A DNA stretch of 64,000 bases from Marinomonas piezotolerans (GCF_003362755.1 NZ_QKRA01000001.1:1-64000); one strand, 5' to 3'. Numbered from the stretch's first letter, positions 18,535 to 28,171 are shown. Made by a program: numbers and translations. Notes: a model not told the origin generated them from the sequence alone.

Positions 18535-19391
18535 CTATGAATGATTGGTTTTTTGAGTGATTGCTTCAATTACGAAATTTCTTGAGGCGATTATTGAATT
18601 TGTTGAGACGATCTCAATAATGTATCTCGCGAGAATTTTAGGCACGACAATCTGTGGGAAATGCCCGCAGGGCATTGAGAAGACTTTTTTCGGTGGTGTA
18701 CGGCTAATCATCTCTTGTTGCACTGCTTTGACAATCGAGCGGTCATTTTCAGCCAAGATGTAATATTTTGGAACTTGCCCTGCGTTCTCTGCGCTCCAAT
18801 CGACAATTGCTTTACGCGCCGCATTTGGTTGGACAACCATGTGCGCAATAGCGTTTTGTATATCGTGTTCTTCAGCATCATGAAGGAAAATTTCTCGTAT
18901 GCCAGTTTCATTTTCTTGAGTGCCGTACAGAGTGTCTTTCAAATACGGAGAGATACCTGAAGCGTCAGTACCTTGGGCAGAGACATAGTCACACAACTCA
19001 GTAAAACTTCTGCCGCTGTGGAGTATCATTCCTGCGATATAAATAATACCGAGAATATTCTTTGGGCGAGCTTCAGCAACTGCCGTTGCAATCATTCCTC
19101 TACCCGAATGCGCAATTAGCCAAACAGGTCGAGTTATGACTGAAAGCTGCTTTAGAATGTACGAAACATAATCCTCAAGCGTGGCTTTCGAGTTGAATGA
19201 TTGGCTTTCGAGTTAAATGATTGGCTTATCGAGCTGCTGTCAGGAAGATCGATAACATGGCAGGTTACTTGTTCGATGTTTATTAAATGGGGCAGTAACT
19301 TTTGCCACGCCCAACCACTCGCCCACGCGCCATGAATGAAAAAAAGATCAGATTTATGACACGGTAATGAGCTCATATTAAAGTTATCCAT
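18535..19391 (-). pseudogene. Alpha/beta hydrolase, frameshifted by a 20-base duplication
   Basis: The N-terminal part (from ATG 19391) reads DLFFIHGAWASGWAWQKLLPHL, the oxyanion-loop region of alpha/beta hydrolases. The C-terminal part in another frame has the nucleophile elbow LIAHSGRGM, a later AENDRS (acid region) and MPCGHFPQ (catalytic His). The two frames meet in a 20-base tandem duplication at 19182-19221. Deleting one copy in silico restores one frame of about 278 residues running SFNSKATLEDYVSYILKQ. The ATG overlaps the stop of the oxygenase remnant upstream, so they were once coupled. The gene looks recently inactivated because no other lesion is obvious. Confidence 0.85.
19182..19221. 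repeat. 20-base tandem duplication in hydrolase pseudogene
   Basis: Two adjacent 20-base units, 19182-19201 and 19202-19221, differ at one base (G at 19195, A at 19215). Twenty is not a multiple of three, so the second copy shifts the reading frame. The first six bases of a third unit follow, which could have seeded slippage. Confidence 0.9.
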
Positions 19392-19672
19392 AAGTCTTTC
19401 GATACATTTCTGTCATGTGTTTTTCGACGGTAGTCGCGGAGTATTTGGGTGATTCGCCTTGCTTTAGGCAAGTTGGGGCGCATCGAACCTCGTGGTCAAT
19501 ATGCCCACTGAAAAAGAACGGAATAGAGTATCTTTCTTTTCCGCTTTTATTGATAACGCGGTGTTGAGTAGAGCGGTAGTGGTCATTTGTCTAACGGGCA
19601 ATCATATCTCCTAGATTGACGATATATGTGCCTAGATTAGAATCTGTTCTGAATATACGATGAGAGTCAGAA
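19384..19672 (-). pseudogene. C-terminal fragment of a 2OG-Fe(II) oxygenase
   Basis: Minus-strand reading from about 19640 down to the TAA at 19384-19386 gives GTYIVNLGDMIAR, a TAG at 19591-19593 where the family has Trp, then TNDHYRSTQHRVINKSG and ERYSIPFFFSG. This is the C-terminal third of an isopenicillin-N-synthase-like dioxygenase, with the iron-ligand His (QHRV) and the 2-oxoglutarate-binding Arg (ERYS). The N-terminal two thirds are missing. Homology stops within a few tens of bases of the first island gene, so I read this as a gene cut by island insertion. The premature stop shows later decay. Confidence 0.75.
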
Positions 19673-20698
19673 ATGGATTCTATAATTAGATATATCAGCA
19701 TACTTGAGCTGATACCTATTGGACGAAAGAATGCTGTTTCAACAACAGCAATACATGGGGCTTTAGTTAAAAAAGGTTTTTCAATCTCTTCGCGCAATCT
19801 TCAGCGCGATTTAACGAACTTATCGGTGTACTACCCAATTGAATGTAATGATAAGTCTCGACCTTACCTGTGGAGTTTTGTATCTGACTATAAAGGTAGC
19901 TTTGCTGCTATGGATCCTGCTACCGCAGTGAATGCCATTCTTGCACATGAATACCTTGCTGGGGTTGTGCCTGCACCGCTTTTGTCTCAACTTACACCGC
20001 AGCTAAATCGAGCAAGGGATTTTATACAGTCTCACTCCGATGGTGTGTACTTGAATTGGTTGGATAAAGTTGCGGTTGTTCCCGAAGGGAAGGTACTTAG
20101 ACCAGCTGCAATCGACCCAGATTTCTGGAAGAGTGTCTGTGAGGCAATTATGTCAAACAAGGCATTAGATGTTGTGTATGAAAGCCACTCTAAAGATAAA
20201 TCCCAGGAGTTCGTTCTTCATCCATACGGCGTAATGGTTCGCAAGAGTGCCACTTATATTTTAGGTTCTTACAATAATTACGATGATGTAAGGCAGTTTG
20301 CTCTTCATCGGTTCACGTCCTTAAAGATATCCTCTGAAAGCTTTCGACCTCGTTCAGAATTCACCATTCAGAAATACATAGATGCTGGTGAACCGGGGGT
20401 TAAATACTCTGATGAGCCTATTCAACTAGAAGCTCTGATTAGCAAAGATTTAGCAAAAAGACTAAGCGAAACAAAATTAAGTGACTCTCAAATTATTTTG
20501 GAAACTGATGATGAGAAGTGGCGGCTCCTTAGGGCTGTCATTCCAGATGATAGGGATACAAGATCTTGGTTGTTAAGTAGGGGAGCTGAGCTCATCGTGC
20601 GAGAGCCTATTTCATTAAAAAGCTCATTGCTTGAAGAGGTTGCGTCTATAAAAGAGTTGTCAGACAGCTTGGGAGGGCTGAAAGCAAAGATGGAATAG
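19673..20698 (+). CDS. WYL-domain transcriptional regulator (first copy)
   Basis: A 341-residue protein with an N-terminal winged helix (about residues 1-70, NAVSTTAIHGALVKKGFSISSRNLQRDLTNLS) and a WYL domain around 160-240 (VVYESHSKDKSQEFVLHPYGVMVRKSATYILGSY). It is a paralogue of the protein at 27048-28046, with the same domain order and the shared pattern ALHRFTSLKIS/ALHRIQKIERS. WYL proteins of this type (the BrxR/CapW group) repress defence genes and respond to nucleic-acid signals. It is the first gene of the island and precedes the 274-residue and recombinase genes, so it probably controls them. The ribosome site (GAGAG) is weak. Confidence 0.85.
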   Translation: MDSIIRYISILELIPIGRKNAVSTTAIHGALVKKGFSISSRNLQRDLTNLSVYYPIECNDKSRPYLWSFVSDYKGSFAAMDPATAVNAILAHEYLAGVVPAPLLSQLTPQLNRARDFIQSHSDGVYLNWLDKVAVVPEGKVLRPAAIDPDFWKSVCEAIMSNKALDVVYESHSKDKSQEFVLHPYGVMVRKSATYILGSYNNYDDVRQFALHRFTSLKISSESFRPRSEFTIQKYIDAGEPGVKYSDEPIQLEALISKDLAKRLSETKLSDSQIILETDDEKWRLLRAVIPDDRDTRSWLLSRGAELIVREPISLKSSLLEEVASIKELSDSLGGLKAKME

Positions 20699-20851
20699 AA
20701 TTGTTACAAAATGTAATTTTTATGATGGTTATTGTGTTTGTGGTACATTCTTTGACGCACTTATTTTGATTATCATTTTTTTCTGTGTAAATTCTAATCA
20801 GGAACAACGAGTTATCGTATCTGCGGTTCTTAAATCATGATTGGAGTTTGA
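20699..20851 (+). promoter_or_regulatory. Promoter region of the recombinase operon
   Basis: This 153-base AT-rich gap contains a small palindrome, TTACA-AAA-TGTAA (20704-20716), followed by TATGAT at 20721-20726, a good -10 hexamer. It is not the palindrome found at the other island promoters. It could be the site of the WYL regulator just upstream; this is inference. Confidence 0.4.
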
Positions 20852-21676
20852 ATGAGAGAGAGTGTTTTTGAAATCGGAATAGGGCTTCGCGGGATTGCCG
20901 TTGACGAAGAAACAAAGGCCATTCATATCACTGAATTTGCTCAGAGTGGTAACCCCTCGCTCAAAGCATTAGCGAAGCTGTTTAAAATATCCGCAAGGGT
21001 GGCGAATGCTAAAGGCTCTTCAGATAAAGCAGAAAAGAAAAAAGGCTTTAAACTGAAAGCTGAAAAATTCTCTGCTTATGCGTTACCTAATAGTATTCAA
21101 GTGCTTTATGACTTTGAGAACGATACCTCTGATTTGCTTGATTCAAGAATGGACGTATTGCGTGAAGTTTTAGATCGCCAATTCGCTGGAATCGAGACCT
21201 CCGCTTTCGAGCTTAATACGAAGAAGCAGCCAGTAAATCGCACATATGAAGCATCGGGTTTTTCTAATCCAAAAGACGCGTATGAAATGATGACGGTTTT
21301 TGAAGATCTTATTGTCCGAGAGGGGCTTGATGAAGTACCTATTACGTTTCCAGGGCTGGATAAAACTCGAAAAATCAACTTTCAGGCAAAGCCTAGTAAG
21401 CCTGAATTTGAACCAGATGATCGAGATTTGTACTGGGAACGCTACGAAATAATAGGGGGGCTTAATAAAGATCGCAGTATTCTTGTTGTTTCTGAATCAG
21501 GAAAAGGAGAGAAGAAAATAGTCTTAACTGCGGAACAGTTTGCTTTTTTCTGCGATAGGTGTTTTTCATTCAAAGCCTACGAGCTTTACAATTTTACTGT
21601 CACGCAGATTAAGCCAAAGCTGTTTAAACTGCTTGATGTAAAAAGCGCTAGTGCTCAGACAGGTTTTGATATTTGA
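20852..21676 (+). CDS. Unknown protein coupled to giant recombinase
   Basis: A 274-residue protein I do not recognise. It is soluble and charged, with no signal peptide or membrane segment. A Lys-rich stretch (SSDKAEKKKGFKLKAEK) near residue 55 may touch nucleic acid, and the central part is acidic (FEPDDRDLYWERYEIIGG near 200). Its TGA overlaps the TTG start of the 1755-residue recombinase gene by four bases (TTGA), so the two are translationally coupled and probably work together, for example as a recombination accessory or targeting factor. It starts at ATG 20852 after a TTGGAG ribosome site. Confidence 0.75.
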   Translation: MRESVFEIGIGLRGIAVDEETKAIHITEFAQSGNPSLKALAKLFKISARVANAKGSSDKAEKKKGFKLKAEKFSAYALPNSIQVLYDFENDTSDLLDSRMDVLREVLDRQFAGIETSAFELNTKKQPVNRTYEASGFSNPKDAYEMMTVFEDLIVREGLDEVPITFPGLDKTRKINFQAKPSKPEFEPDDRDLYWERYEIIGGLNKDRSILVVSESGKGEKKIVLTAEQFAFFCDRCFSFKAYELYNFTVTQIKPKLFKLLDVKSASAQTGFDI

Positions 21677-24600
21677 GCTTGTTGTTTGAGGGGCGTTTAC
21701 AAGAACGTTGGGCAAAGGAGCGCTCGACGCTATTGTTGCGTAGTGATGGTCTAGAGCTGTTGCTTTTTAACCTTTTTAGAGCTAACGACCTCGAGCTGGA
21801 TGTTCTTCACCACTATCAGCCATTACACAATGAAGAACTGTATATACTCAAAGACCGTGTTCAATATAGCTGTCATAAGAGCCTTTCACAGTATCCTTTA
21901 CTTTCTCTTTTATCTTATGATGCAACGCTACACGGAGAGTCAGAGCAGCTCGTCGTTCAAAAACTGAAGTCTTCAATGTACTTTGCATTGGTCTGTGAAG
22001 ATTCCACCTTCAATTTTACTTCTGTTGCGGAGGCTGCTAAGGAAATTCGGCTAATATTGTCGAGCACTGCATACGTATCTAAAATTAAGTCCATCCCGAA
22101 GCATCTTTCAACGGTCGAAACATTAAGCTATCTATGCAATGAAATTACAGGGCGATACACGATCTCTCAGGTCTATTTAAAAATGGTCCGTAATGGCTGG
22201 AACGTTTGTTCAAATTTCAAAGATGAACAGCCTTTAATCAAAAAACCAAGAATCCAGAAGCGACGCCCTAACCCCAAAGTTAAACCACCTATCCAAGTTG
22301 AGCCATTTCCCTTTGATGGCAACGATTTAGATATCGAAGACGTTCCCGACGTCAACGTGGTCGAGTTGGATCCTAGCGCAATTAGTCCAACAATAAGGGC
22401 GGAGCGTGAAATCTTTCGAAATCAAGTTCTCACATCTAAAGAGCAATTTGGTCTTCAATATGTCACTTATCGTCTAACACCTTCAGAACTGAGAAAAGTT
22501 ATTCAGTGGATTAATAGTGCATCTCCTTCGCACGATTCTGCGCTGGCCTTTCTAACAATGCTGACCGCTTTGAAGTTACATGAAGTGCTCGGTTTGCACA
22601 TAGCATTGTCAGACAGTGATCAAGATGTATTTAAGCAACTAGACGATAGCTATGGTGTTATTAACCTAGAGTCAGGCGTGTACTGGCGTAAAGAGCTAGA
22701 TATCAGTGATAGCTACCGGCCTACTGATTCAGATGAGCGATGGTTAAGCCCTCATTCTAATTGGCTTAAGTTACCTATACCAAAACCGTTTCTTTACTTG
22801 TTCAGGGCTTACTTTAATTCATTTGAGGCTGGTTTGGTTGAGCAGATATTGCCTTCAGAGGTTGTTGGGAGGGCATCCGCTTTATTGACGGCGGCTTGTC
22901 GTGAGATTGTTCATTCCCATGATTTTAATAGGCGCCTGACCCATAAAGCGCTTCGATATTTGCTATATGGGTGTGTGGTATCTAAGCACGGAAGACATAA
23001 AGCTGCTCTCATTTTTGCCAATAACGAATTTGGGTTGTCAACTTGGCACTATTACATGTCCGATAAAGTGTGTGATTTGCAGGCAGCGTTTATTGACACC
23101 TGTGCGCAAGAGTTGAGATTTGAATTTGAATGCGATGTTCTCGACTCGGATCGAGACCTCGTGGTGGGAACAAGGTTAGCCTTATGTAGGGAGAATTTTT
23201 CTCAGCAGTTGGCTGAGCGCGTAAGCCTTCTAAAAGTGTCGTTAGAAAAAGTACCGAATAGTCGTTCTTTAAGTGCTCTACAAGAAACCTATAATCAGCT
23301 CGTTTCTTATACGGTATTAATGTTTTCCATTGTAACCAGTCATCGACGTAGTAAGAGCATGTTCATTGAGCATTACTGCTGGAATGAGGATTATACGTGT
23401 GTGCTTGTGGCCGACAAAATACACTTTGGTGAGAGCGCAACGCGAATTATTCCGGTGCCTGAGCTTATGACTAGGCAGATTCTCAACACTTTGGGCTGGA
23501 TTGAGAAAATAGTTAAGCGTCTTCGTTTGTTGGATACGGAAATGGCAAAGAAGCTTAGTGCATCCATTCTTCGTGATGGCAATTCCCCGTTTTTAGGTTT
23601 ATGGCAAAGTGATGGCTCGTTGGACACGCCCAGTACATCCCAGATCGAGGTATTTATGGGGGAGGGATGGGGCTTGCCACAGAATGTCATGCGCCACCTT
23701 TCGTACCATGCGTTATTTGGCTACAGCGAAGCTGTGCCGTACTTGGATCATCAAATGGGACATATTTCTTCTGAGATGCATTCATTTCAAAATACATCTG
23801 TGATGCTTCGAGACAGCTCCGAATTTGAAACTCATCGAAGTGTAATTTCTAAATGCCTTGAAGAATTGGAGTTCGAGGTGCTTGGGCGAATGAGTTCTTC
23901 TAACTCTGGAAAGCGCAATAACGGTCAGTTTGTCCCTTGTTCCATAAGATCAAAAACTACTCTCAAGTCCAAGAATATAGTGCAGACGTTGCAGGCTGAC
24001 TTAAGGGCTTTGATTGATAAAGCGATTAAATCAAATAAAGATTTCTACGAATTGCTGTCTGAGTTTTACTGTGATGATCCTTATCTGCATGAGCAAGCGC
24101 TAGAGTTAGTTAATAAAGCAGGTAGCAACAGCTCTGATAGTCAGGAAGTGGTCAGTATTGATGATTTAAAGTCAGCGTTGGTTGGGAGTTTCAAGAAGCC
24201 TCCCGTTACTACCGCAATTTTGCCATATAACGCTATGCTTTCAGAGCGGCATTACCACGACTTAACAGCCTTGTTTTATGAGTTCGTTCAAACGCTGTTA
24301 GCACATCAAAAGAAAGTGTCTAAAGAGACATTGGGCAGTGCGTTACTCTTTTCTATGGTGCTTGATGGTACGGGGGATCTATCTCCTCAGACATTAAAGA
24401 AACAAGTGGCGATTAACTCTGCCCAATATATTAACGGTTACATGAATGCTGAAATGGATGATGGCGGTACAACTTTTTTCGGTGGTTTGTCTGCGATTCT
24501 TTTGGCTATGCTGGTTAAAAGGGAAGACTCTCAAACGATTACATTGAATCCGAAAGGCCTGGCGGCGTTGATGAGTGGTCAGTGTCAGGAAGACAAAGTA

Positions 24601-26940
24601 GATAAATCAATAGCGAATAGCTATAAAAAGTTTTCTGCGTGGTTCGCGAGAGTGCATAACAAGGCAATGACGTTCAGTATGCTTTTTAGACTTATTGAAC
24701 ATGCACCTAGGCGATTTGAATCTGGGAGTTTATACGGTCTACGTCAAGGCACGTTACGGGTGAAAGGGTTATCAAATCATACGCTCATACGTATGCTAGA
24801 TCGTAAGCATCGTTATGTTATGCCTTCTAATACAGAGACGGCAATGCAGATTGTTCCTGAACGCACATTCTTCAAAAAATCACGGCACTCGAATGAGTAC
24901 TACAAAAAGTTTATGGCGGATTTTCGTCAGAAGTTTGAGCGTTACTCTGGAACATCAAATGAAAAAATTGTTAGGTTTTGGCAGGATCTTATCGCCAATG
25001 AAAGCGCAAAGAAGCTCGCTGATTTAGTAAAAGCATCTCACGAACTACCTGAAATTCTGGTGCTGATCCTTACTTGGCTTTATAGGGCGTCAGGCAGAAA
25101 AGGGCAGCGAGCGGGCGGCTTGGCCCCTTCGTCGATTCAGACCTATTTTTCTAAAGTAGCGCCAAGCTTGTGTGAGTTTGCTGCGAACGCATCGTTGACG
25201 ACATTTGATTACGAAGATTTCTTGGATCTTTATCAGGATGTCATTGATTCGGGAGATGCTTCTAGCCGCTTGGAAAGGGCTAAGATATTGGCTGATTTTC
25301 ATACTCAAATTCATGAGGTTTTTGGTGCCGTTCATTTGGACTTTCGAGATCTGGATGTAGGAAGTCATGAAACAAGAACGACGGGAAGAGTGGTCATGCC
25401 TTGGGAGTATGAGCAAGCCCTTACCATGTTGTTGACTGATAAAGATGCCAATTTGCATGAGCAGTATATTAATGCAGCAATATTAATATTCTGTTGCCGT
25501 TTGGGCCTTAGGCGGCAAGAAGTGAGGCGCTTAAAGTTGAGAGATTTCTCGCTTGAAGATCAGGTGCTCCACATAAGGACTCATCGTATTTCAAACGAAA
25601 CGGTTCGAGTTAAGTCAAAAAGCGGCAATCGTCGCATTCCTTACTTCTTGTTCCTTAATGACACTGAAATGCGGTTACTTAGTTGGTGCATGGAGCAGGC
25701 GGAAGCTCAGAATAAACAATCCACACCATTATTTTTTGACTCGATGAATCCGAGCGAAATTCGCTATATGGATAGTCACTTTAGTCGAGTTATTGAGGCA
25801 CTGAAGCTTGTTACAGGTGACCCAAGCATGCGTCTTCATGATGGGCGTCATACTTTTATCAGCTTTACTGCTACATCACTTGTTCTCAAAGACCAACAGA
25901 AGGACCCAATATCTAAAGTTGTTAAAGAATGGATGCGAGTTGATTCGTTTACAGACTTTCAAGATCGTTTTGCTGATACATGTGTGGCGACGCCGTCGAC
26001 AAGTCATGCTTTACTTCCTGCATTGGCTCTTATGGTGGGGCATTCTAATGCGACGACTACGTTGTCTTCATATACACACTTAATGGGTTATTGGCGTTGG
26101 TTATCTGTTGAGGCTGAATTTAAAAAGATCAAAAACCTGGATGGAGTTTTATCAGAATTATCTTCAATACCACGTAAGCGACTCACCGAAATGAAAAGCG
26201 AATGGGGTTTGTCCGCAAGCTTTGCTGTATTAAAGGGACTAAAAAAGAATATGTTGCCCGAGGTCATTGGTTACCAAGTCGAAGACAGTGATGTTGCGCC
26301 TTGTCTAAGTTTGCAAGAGAAAGACAATATCACTCCCGTAATCAACGAAATTCAAAAGATTGAAAAAGCACTTCGCTACCATGAAGACATAGAAAAGCAG
26401 CTTTGTGTTGATTCAGGTTCAACACCTATATCGCCTTCAAGCGCCCAATATGCGCTGACACAGTCTTATATTAAGGGTGTTCGAAATGTATACCAAGCTG
26501 TTCTTTCTAACCATGTTTCCTACAGGGCTTATAAGATTTCTTCTAACGAGCAAGGGGTTGAGTTCATTGGACAACCACGCTTGTATGAGGCACGAAACTA
26601 TTTCAAAGATCCGGCATTTTATCTACTGCTCGAGCACTTGATAAAGTGTAGAGAATCCAATACGGAAGCATTCATAGCGTTAGCGCAGATGTGGGCACAT
26701 GGATGGTATGACGCAAAGAAGAAGCTTTATATAGCATCAAATCAAGTGGAAGAGGCCAAAGCTGCATTTGCAAATTGTCTACTCGCATTTGAGATAGGTA
26801 AAGAAGGGATTAATAGACGCTCAAGCGGGGTAGTTCGTGATTCGTTACCGGTTGAGCAACTGAGCTTTAAGAGAGGCCCCATATCCATTCCGCAATTTAG
26901 TCATGCCATGTTCCTGTTGGTTCTTTTATCTAAATTGTGA
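21673..26940 (+). CDS. Giant protein with two tyrosine-recombinase-like regions
   Basis: At 1755 residues this is about four times the length of a usual integrase. The C-terminal region (about 1240-1480) has the full tyrosine recombinase set: Arg1280 in GLRRQEVRRL, His1389-x-x-Arg1392 in RLHDGRHTF, Gly-His1457 in MVGHSNATTT and nucleophile Tyr1467 in SSYTHL. An earlier region (about 540-710) looks like a second, degenerate copy: Arg558/559 in VTSHRRSKS, RHLSYHALFG at 674-683 and MGHISSEMHSF at 695-705, where Phe replaces the expected tyrosine area. The start is TTG 21673, overlapping the upstream stop. It is most likely the mobilising enzyme of the island's left end. I do not recognise the family by name. 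Confidence 0.8.
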   Translation: MSLLFEGRLQERWAKERSTLLLRSDGLELLLFNLFRANDLELDVLHHYQPLHNEELYILKDRVQYSCHKSLSQYPLLSLLSYDATLHGESEQLVVQKLKSSMYFALVCEDSTFNFTSVAEAAKEIRLILSSTAYVSKIKSIPKHLSTVETLSYLCNEITGRYTISQVYLKMVRNGWNVCSNFKDEQPLIKKPRIQKRRPNPKVKPPIQVEPFPFDGNDLDIEDVPDVNVVELDPSAISPTIRAEREIFRNQVLTSKEQFGLQYVTYRLTPSELRKVIQWINSASPSHDSALAFLTMLTALKLHEVLGLHIALSDSDQDVFKQLDDSYGVINLESGVYWRKELDISDSYRPTDSDERWLSPHSNWLKLPIPKPFLYLFRAYFNSFEAGLVEQILPSEVVGRASALLTAACREIVHSHDFNRRLTHKALRYLLYGCVVSKHGRHKAALIFANNEFGLSTWHYYMSDKVCDLQAAFIDTCAQELRFEFECDVLDSDRDLVVGTRLALCRENFSQQLAERVSLLKVSLEKVPNSRSLSALQETYNQLVSYTVLMFSIVTSHRRSKSMFIEHYCWNEDYTCVLVADKIHFGESATRIIPVPELMTRQILNTLGWIEKIVKRLRLLDTEMAKKLSASILRDGNSPFLGLWQSDGSLDTPSTSQIEVFMGEGWGLPQNVMRHLSYHALFGYSEAVPYLDHQMGHISSEMHSFQNTSVMLRDSSEFETHRSVISKCLEELEFEVLGRMSSSNSGKRNNGQFVPCSIRSKTTLKSKNIVQTLQADLRALIDKAIKSNKDFYELLSEFYCDDPYLHEQALELVNKAGSNSSDSQEVVSIDDLKSALVGSFKKPPVTTAILPYNAMLSERHYHDLTALFYEFVQTLLAHQKKVSKETLGSALLFSMVLDGTGDLSPQTLKKQVAINSAQYINGYMNAEMDDGGTTFFGGLSAILLAMLVKREDSQTITLNPKGLAALMSGQCQEDKVDKSIANSYKKFSAWFARVHNKAMTFSMLFRLIEHAPRRFESGSLYGLRQGTLRVKGLSNHTLIRMLDRKHRYVMPSNTETAMQIVPERTFFKKSRHSNEYYKKFMADFRQKFERYSGTSNEKIVRFWQDLIANESAKKLADLVKASHELPEILVLILTWLYRASGRKGQRAGGLAPSSIQTYFSKVAPSLCEFAANASLTTFDYEDFLDLYQDVIDSGDASSRLERAKILADFHTQIHEVFGAVHLDFRDLDVGSHETRTTGRVVMPWEYEQALTMLLTDKDANLHEQYINAAILIFCCRLGLRRQEVRRLKLRDFSLEDQVLHIRTHRISNETVRVKSKSGNRRIPYFLFLNDTEMRLLSWCMEQAEAQNKQSTPLFFDSMNPSEIRYMDSHFSRVIEALKLVTGDPSMRLHDGRHTFISFTATSLVLKDQQKDPISKVVKEWMRVDSFTDFQDRFADTCVATPSTSHALLPALALMVGHSNATTTLSSYTHLMGYWRWLSVEAEFKKIKNLDGVLSELSSIPRKRLTEMKSEWGLSASFAVLKGLKKNMLPEVIGYQVEDSDVAPCLSLQEKDNITPVINEIQKIEKALRYHEDIEKQLCVDSGSTPISPSSAQYALTQSYIKGVRNVYQAVLSNHVSYRAYKISSNEQGVEFIGQPRLYEARNYFKDPAFYLLLEHLIKCRESNTEAFIALAQMWAHGWYDAKKKLYIASNQVEEAKAAFANCLLAFEIGKEGINRRSSGVVRDSLPVEQLSFKRGPISIPQFSHAMFLLVLLSKL

Positions 26941-27047
26941 ATTGTAGGTGTTTGGCGTAGTTGTACAGCTTCAAATCAGGTAATGTAAGCCTTTAGTAAG
27001 GAAGCTATCAGTCTGAAGATTAACGGATTTTTGAATAAGGATCATTC

Positions 27048-28046
27048 ATGGGTGCTAAGCACGACACCTTATTTCGCACACTTGCAATGTTGCAAGCGAT
27101 TCCTAAAGAGCCGCGTTACAAAGCCACTTCAACTATTCATGCCGCATTAGAAGAAAAAGGTTTTAGGATTTCTTTAAGGAGTGTTCAGCGTGATCTGAAT
27201 GCGATGACATCACACTTACCTATATATTACACCGAAGGCGATGGCGAGCGTCGTTGGAGTCTGGCAGAAAGCTTCAATGACTCTAAGCTGGGCCTAGACA
27301 CACCCACAGCCCTGACACTTGTCTTAGCGCACGAATATCTTGCTGATCTATTGCCACAAATCGCCGTCGACCAAATTTCATCGCAATTCAAAGCCGCTCA
27401 ACAGTATCTCAATGCGTTACCGACTAATCATTACTCTGGTTGGGCCAACCGTGTAAAAGCCATACCTAACGGCAAAACTCTCATACCAGCACAAATCAAA
27501 TCAGGCATTTGGGAAGCGGTATCGGAAGCCGCGCTAGAAGAGTACGCCATCGAAGTAACGTACCTCAGCAGGAAACACAACGAGCCCAAAGACTACACGC
27601 TGCATCCACAGGCTATCGTTGTTCGCCACAGTGTTAGTTACATATTGGCAACCGTAAAAGACTACGATGACATACTTCAATTTGCGTTACATAGAATCCA
27701 AAAAATTGAGCGCTCGGATAAAAGCTTTCGTCCACTTAAAGGGTTTGATCTGGCTGAATATATAAACCAGGGTGGTTTTAGCTACCGACAATCGTCACAG
27801 CCTGTTGTGCTTAAAGCACGAGTGAAAGAAGAGATCGCTTGGTTGCTATCTGAAACGCCTTTAAGCGAAGACCAAGATTTAAAACCAGGAGAAGATGGTT
27901 GGTATGGACTGACTGCTACTGTTTCAGATGACCAACAGACTCTTTGGTGGATACAAGGCTATGGTGCGGCGATTGATGTGCAGGAGCCATTGAAATGGCG
28001 TGAGCACATACATCAGCAGGCTAGGGAAGTGCTGGGGTTAATTTAG
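27048..28046 (+). CDS. WYL-domain transcriptional regulator (second copy)
   Basis: A 332-residue winged-helix plus WYL protein. The N-terminal HTH covers about residues 10-70 (RYKATSTIHAALEEKGFRISLRSVQRDLNAM) and the WYL region about 155-240 (IEVTYLSRKHNEPKDYTLHPQAIVVRHSVSYILATV). It is clearly paralogous to the island's first protein. It starts at ATG 27048 after AAGGA. Its stop is 20 bases upstream of the palindrome at 28066 that fronts the DUF262 pair, which makes it the prime candidate for the repressor binding the four shared palindromes. That assignment is inference. Confidence 0.87.
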   Translation: MGAKHDTLFRTLAMLQAIPKEPRYKATSTIHAALEEKGFRISLRSVQRDLNAMTSHLPIYYTEGDGERRWSLAESFNDSKLGLDTPTALTLVLAHEYLADLLPQIAVDQISSQFKAAQQYLNALPTNHYSGWANRVKAIPNGKTLIPAQIKSGIWEAVSEAALEEYAIEVTYLSRKHNEPKDYTLHPQAIVVRHSVSYILATVKDYDDILQFALHRIQKIERSDKSFRPLKGFDLAEYINQGGFSYRQSSQPVVLKARVKEEIAWLLSETPLSEDQDLKPGEDGWYGLTATVSDDQQTLWWIQGYGAAIDVQEPLKWREHIHQQAREVLGLI

Positions 28047-28065
28047 CCCGACTGTCATAGGAATA

Positions 28066-28098
28066 GCGACATATTTTGTCGCGCTAACTTTATATGAT
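28066..28098 (+). promoter_or_regulatory. Shared palindromic operator with -10, site 1
   Basis: GCGACA (28066-28071), five bases, TGTCGC (28077-28082), then TATGAT at 28093-28098, exactly 27 bases from the start of the palindrome. It lies between the second WYL gene and the DUF262 pair. Nineteen of the 20 bases from 28066 match the corresponding stretch at 41913. Confidence 0.8.
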
Positions 28099-28171
28099 GG
28101 CAATCAGAAAATTAAGGTGAATCAATGCGATGGAATATTGATTTCATTGCATTCAAATAGGGAATAAATGG

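Noticed and set aside
19611..19645. The repeated CCTAGATT near the left island junction as an attachment core
   Set aside because: Both copies code for the same Asn-Leu-Gly turn in the oxygenase remnant, and no match was found at the right end.
19673..26940. Assignment of the left-end genes to a named mobile-trio family of gammaproteobacterial defence islands
   Set aside because: The gene sizes and the WYL partner do not fit what I remember of that family well enough, and I cannot run the profile search that would decide.
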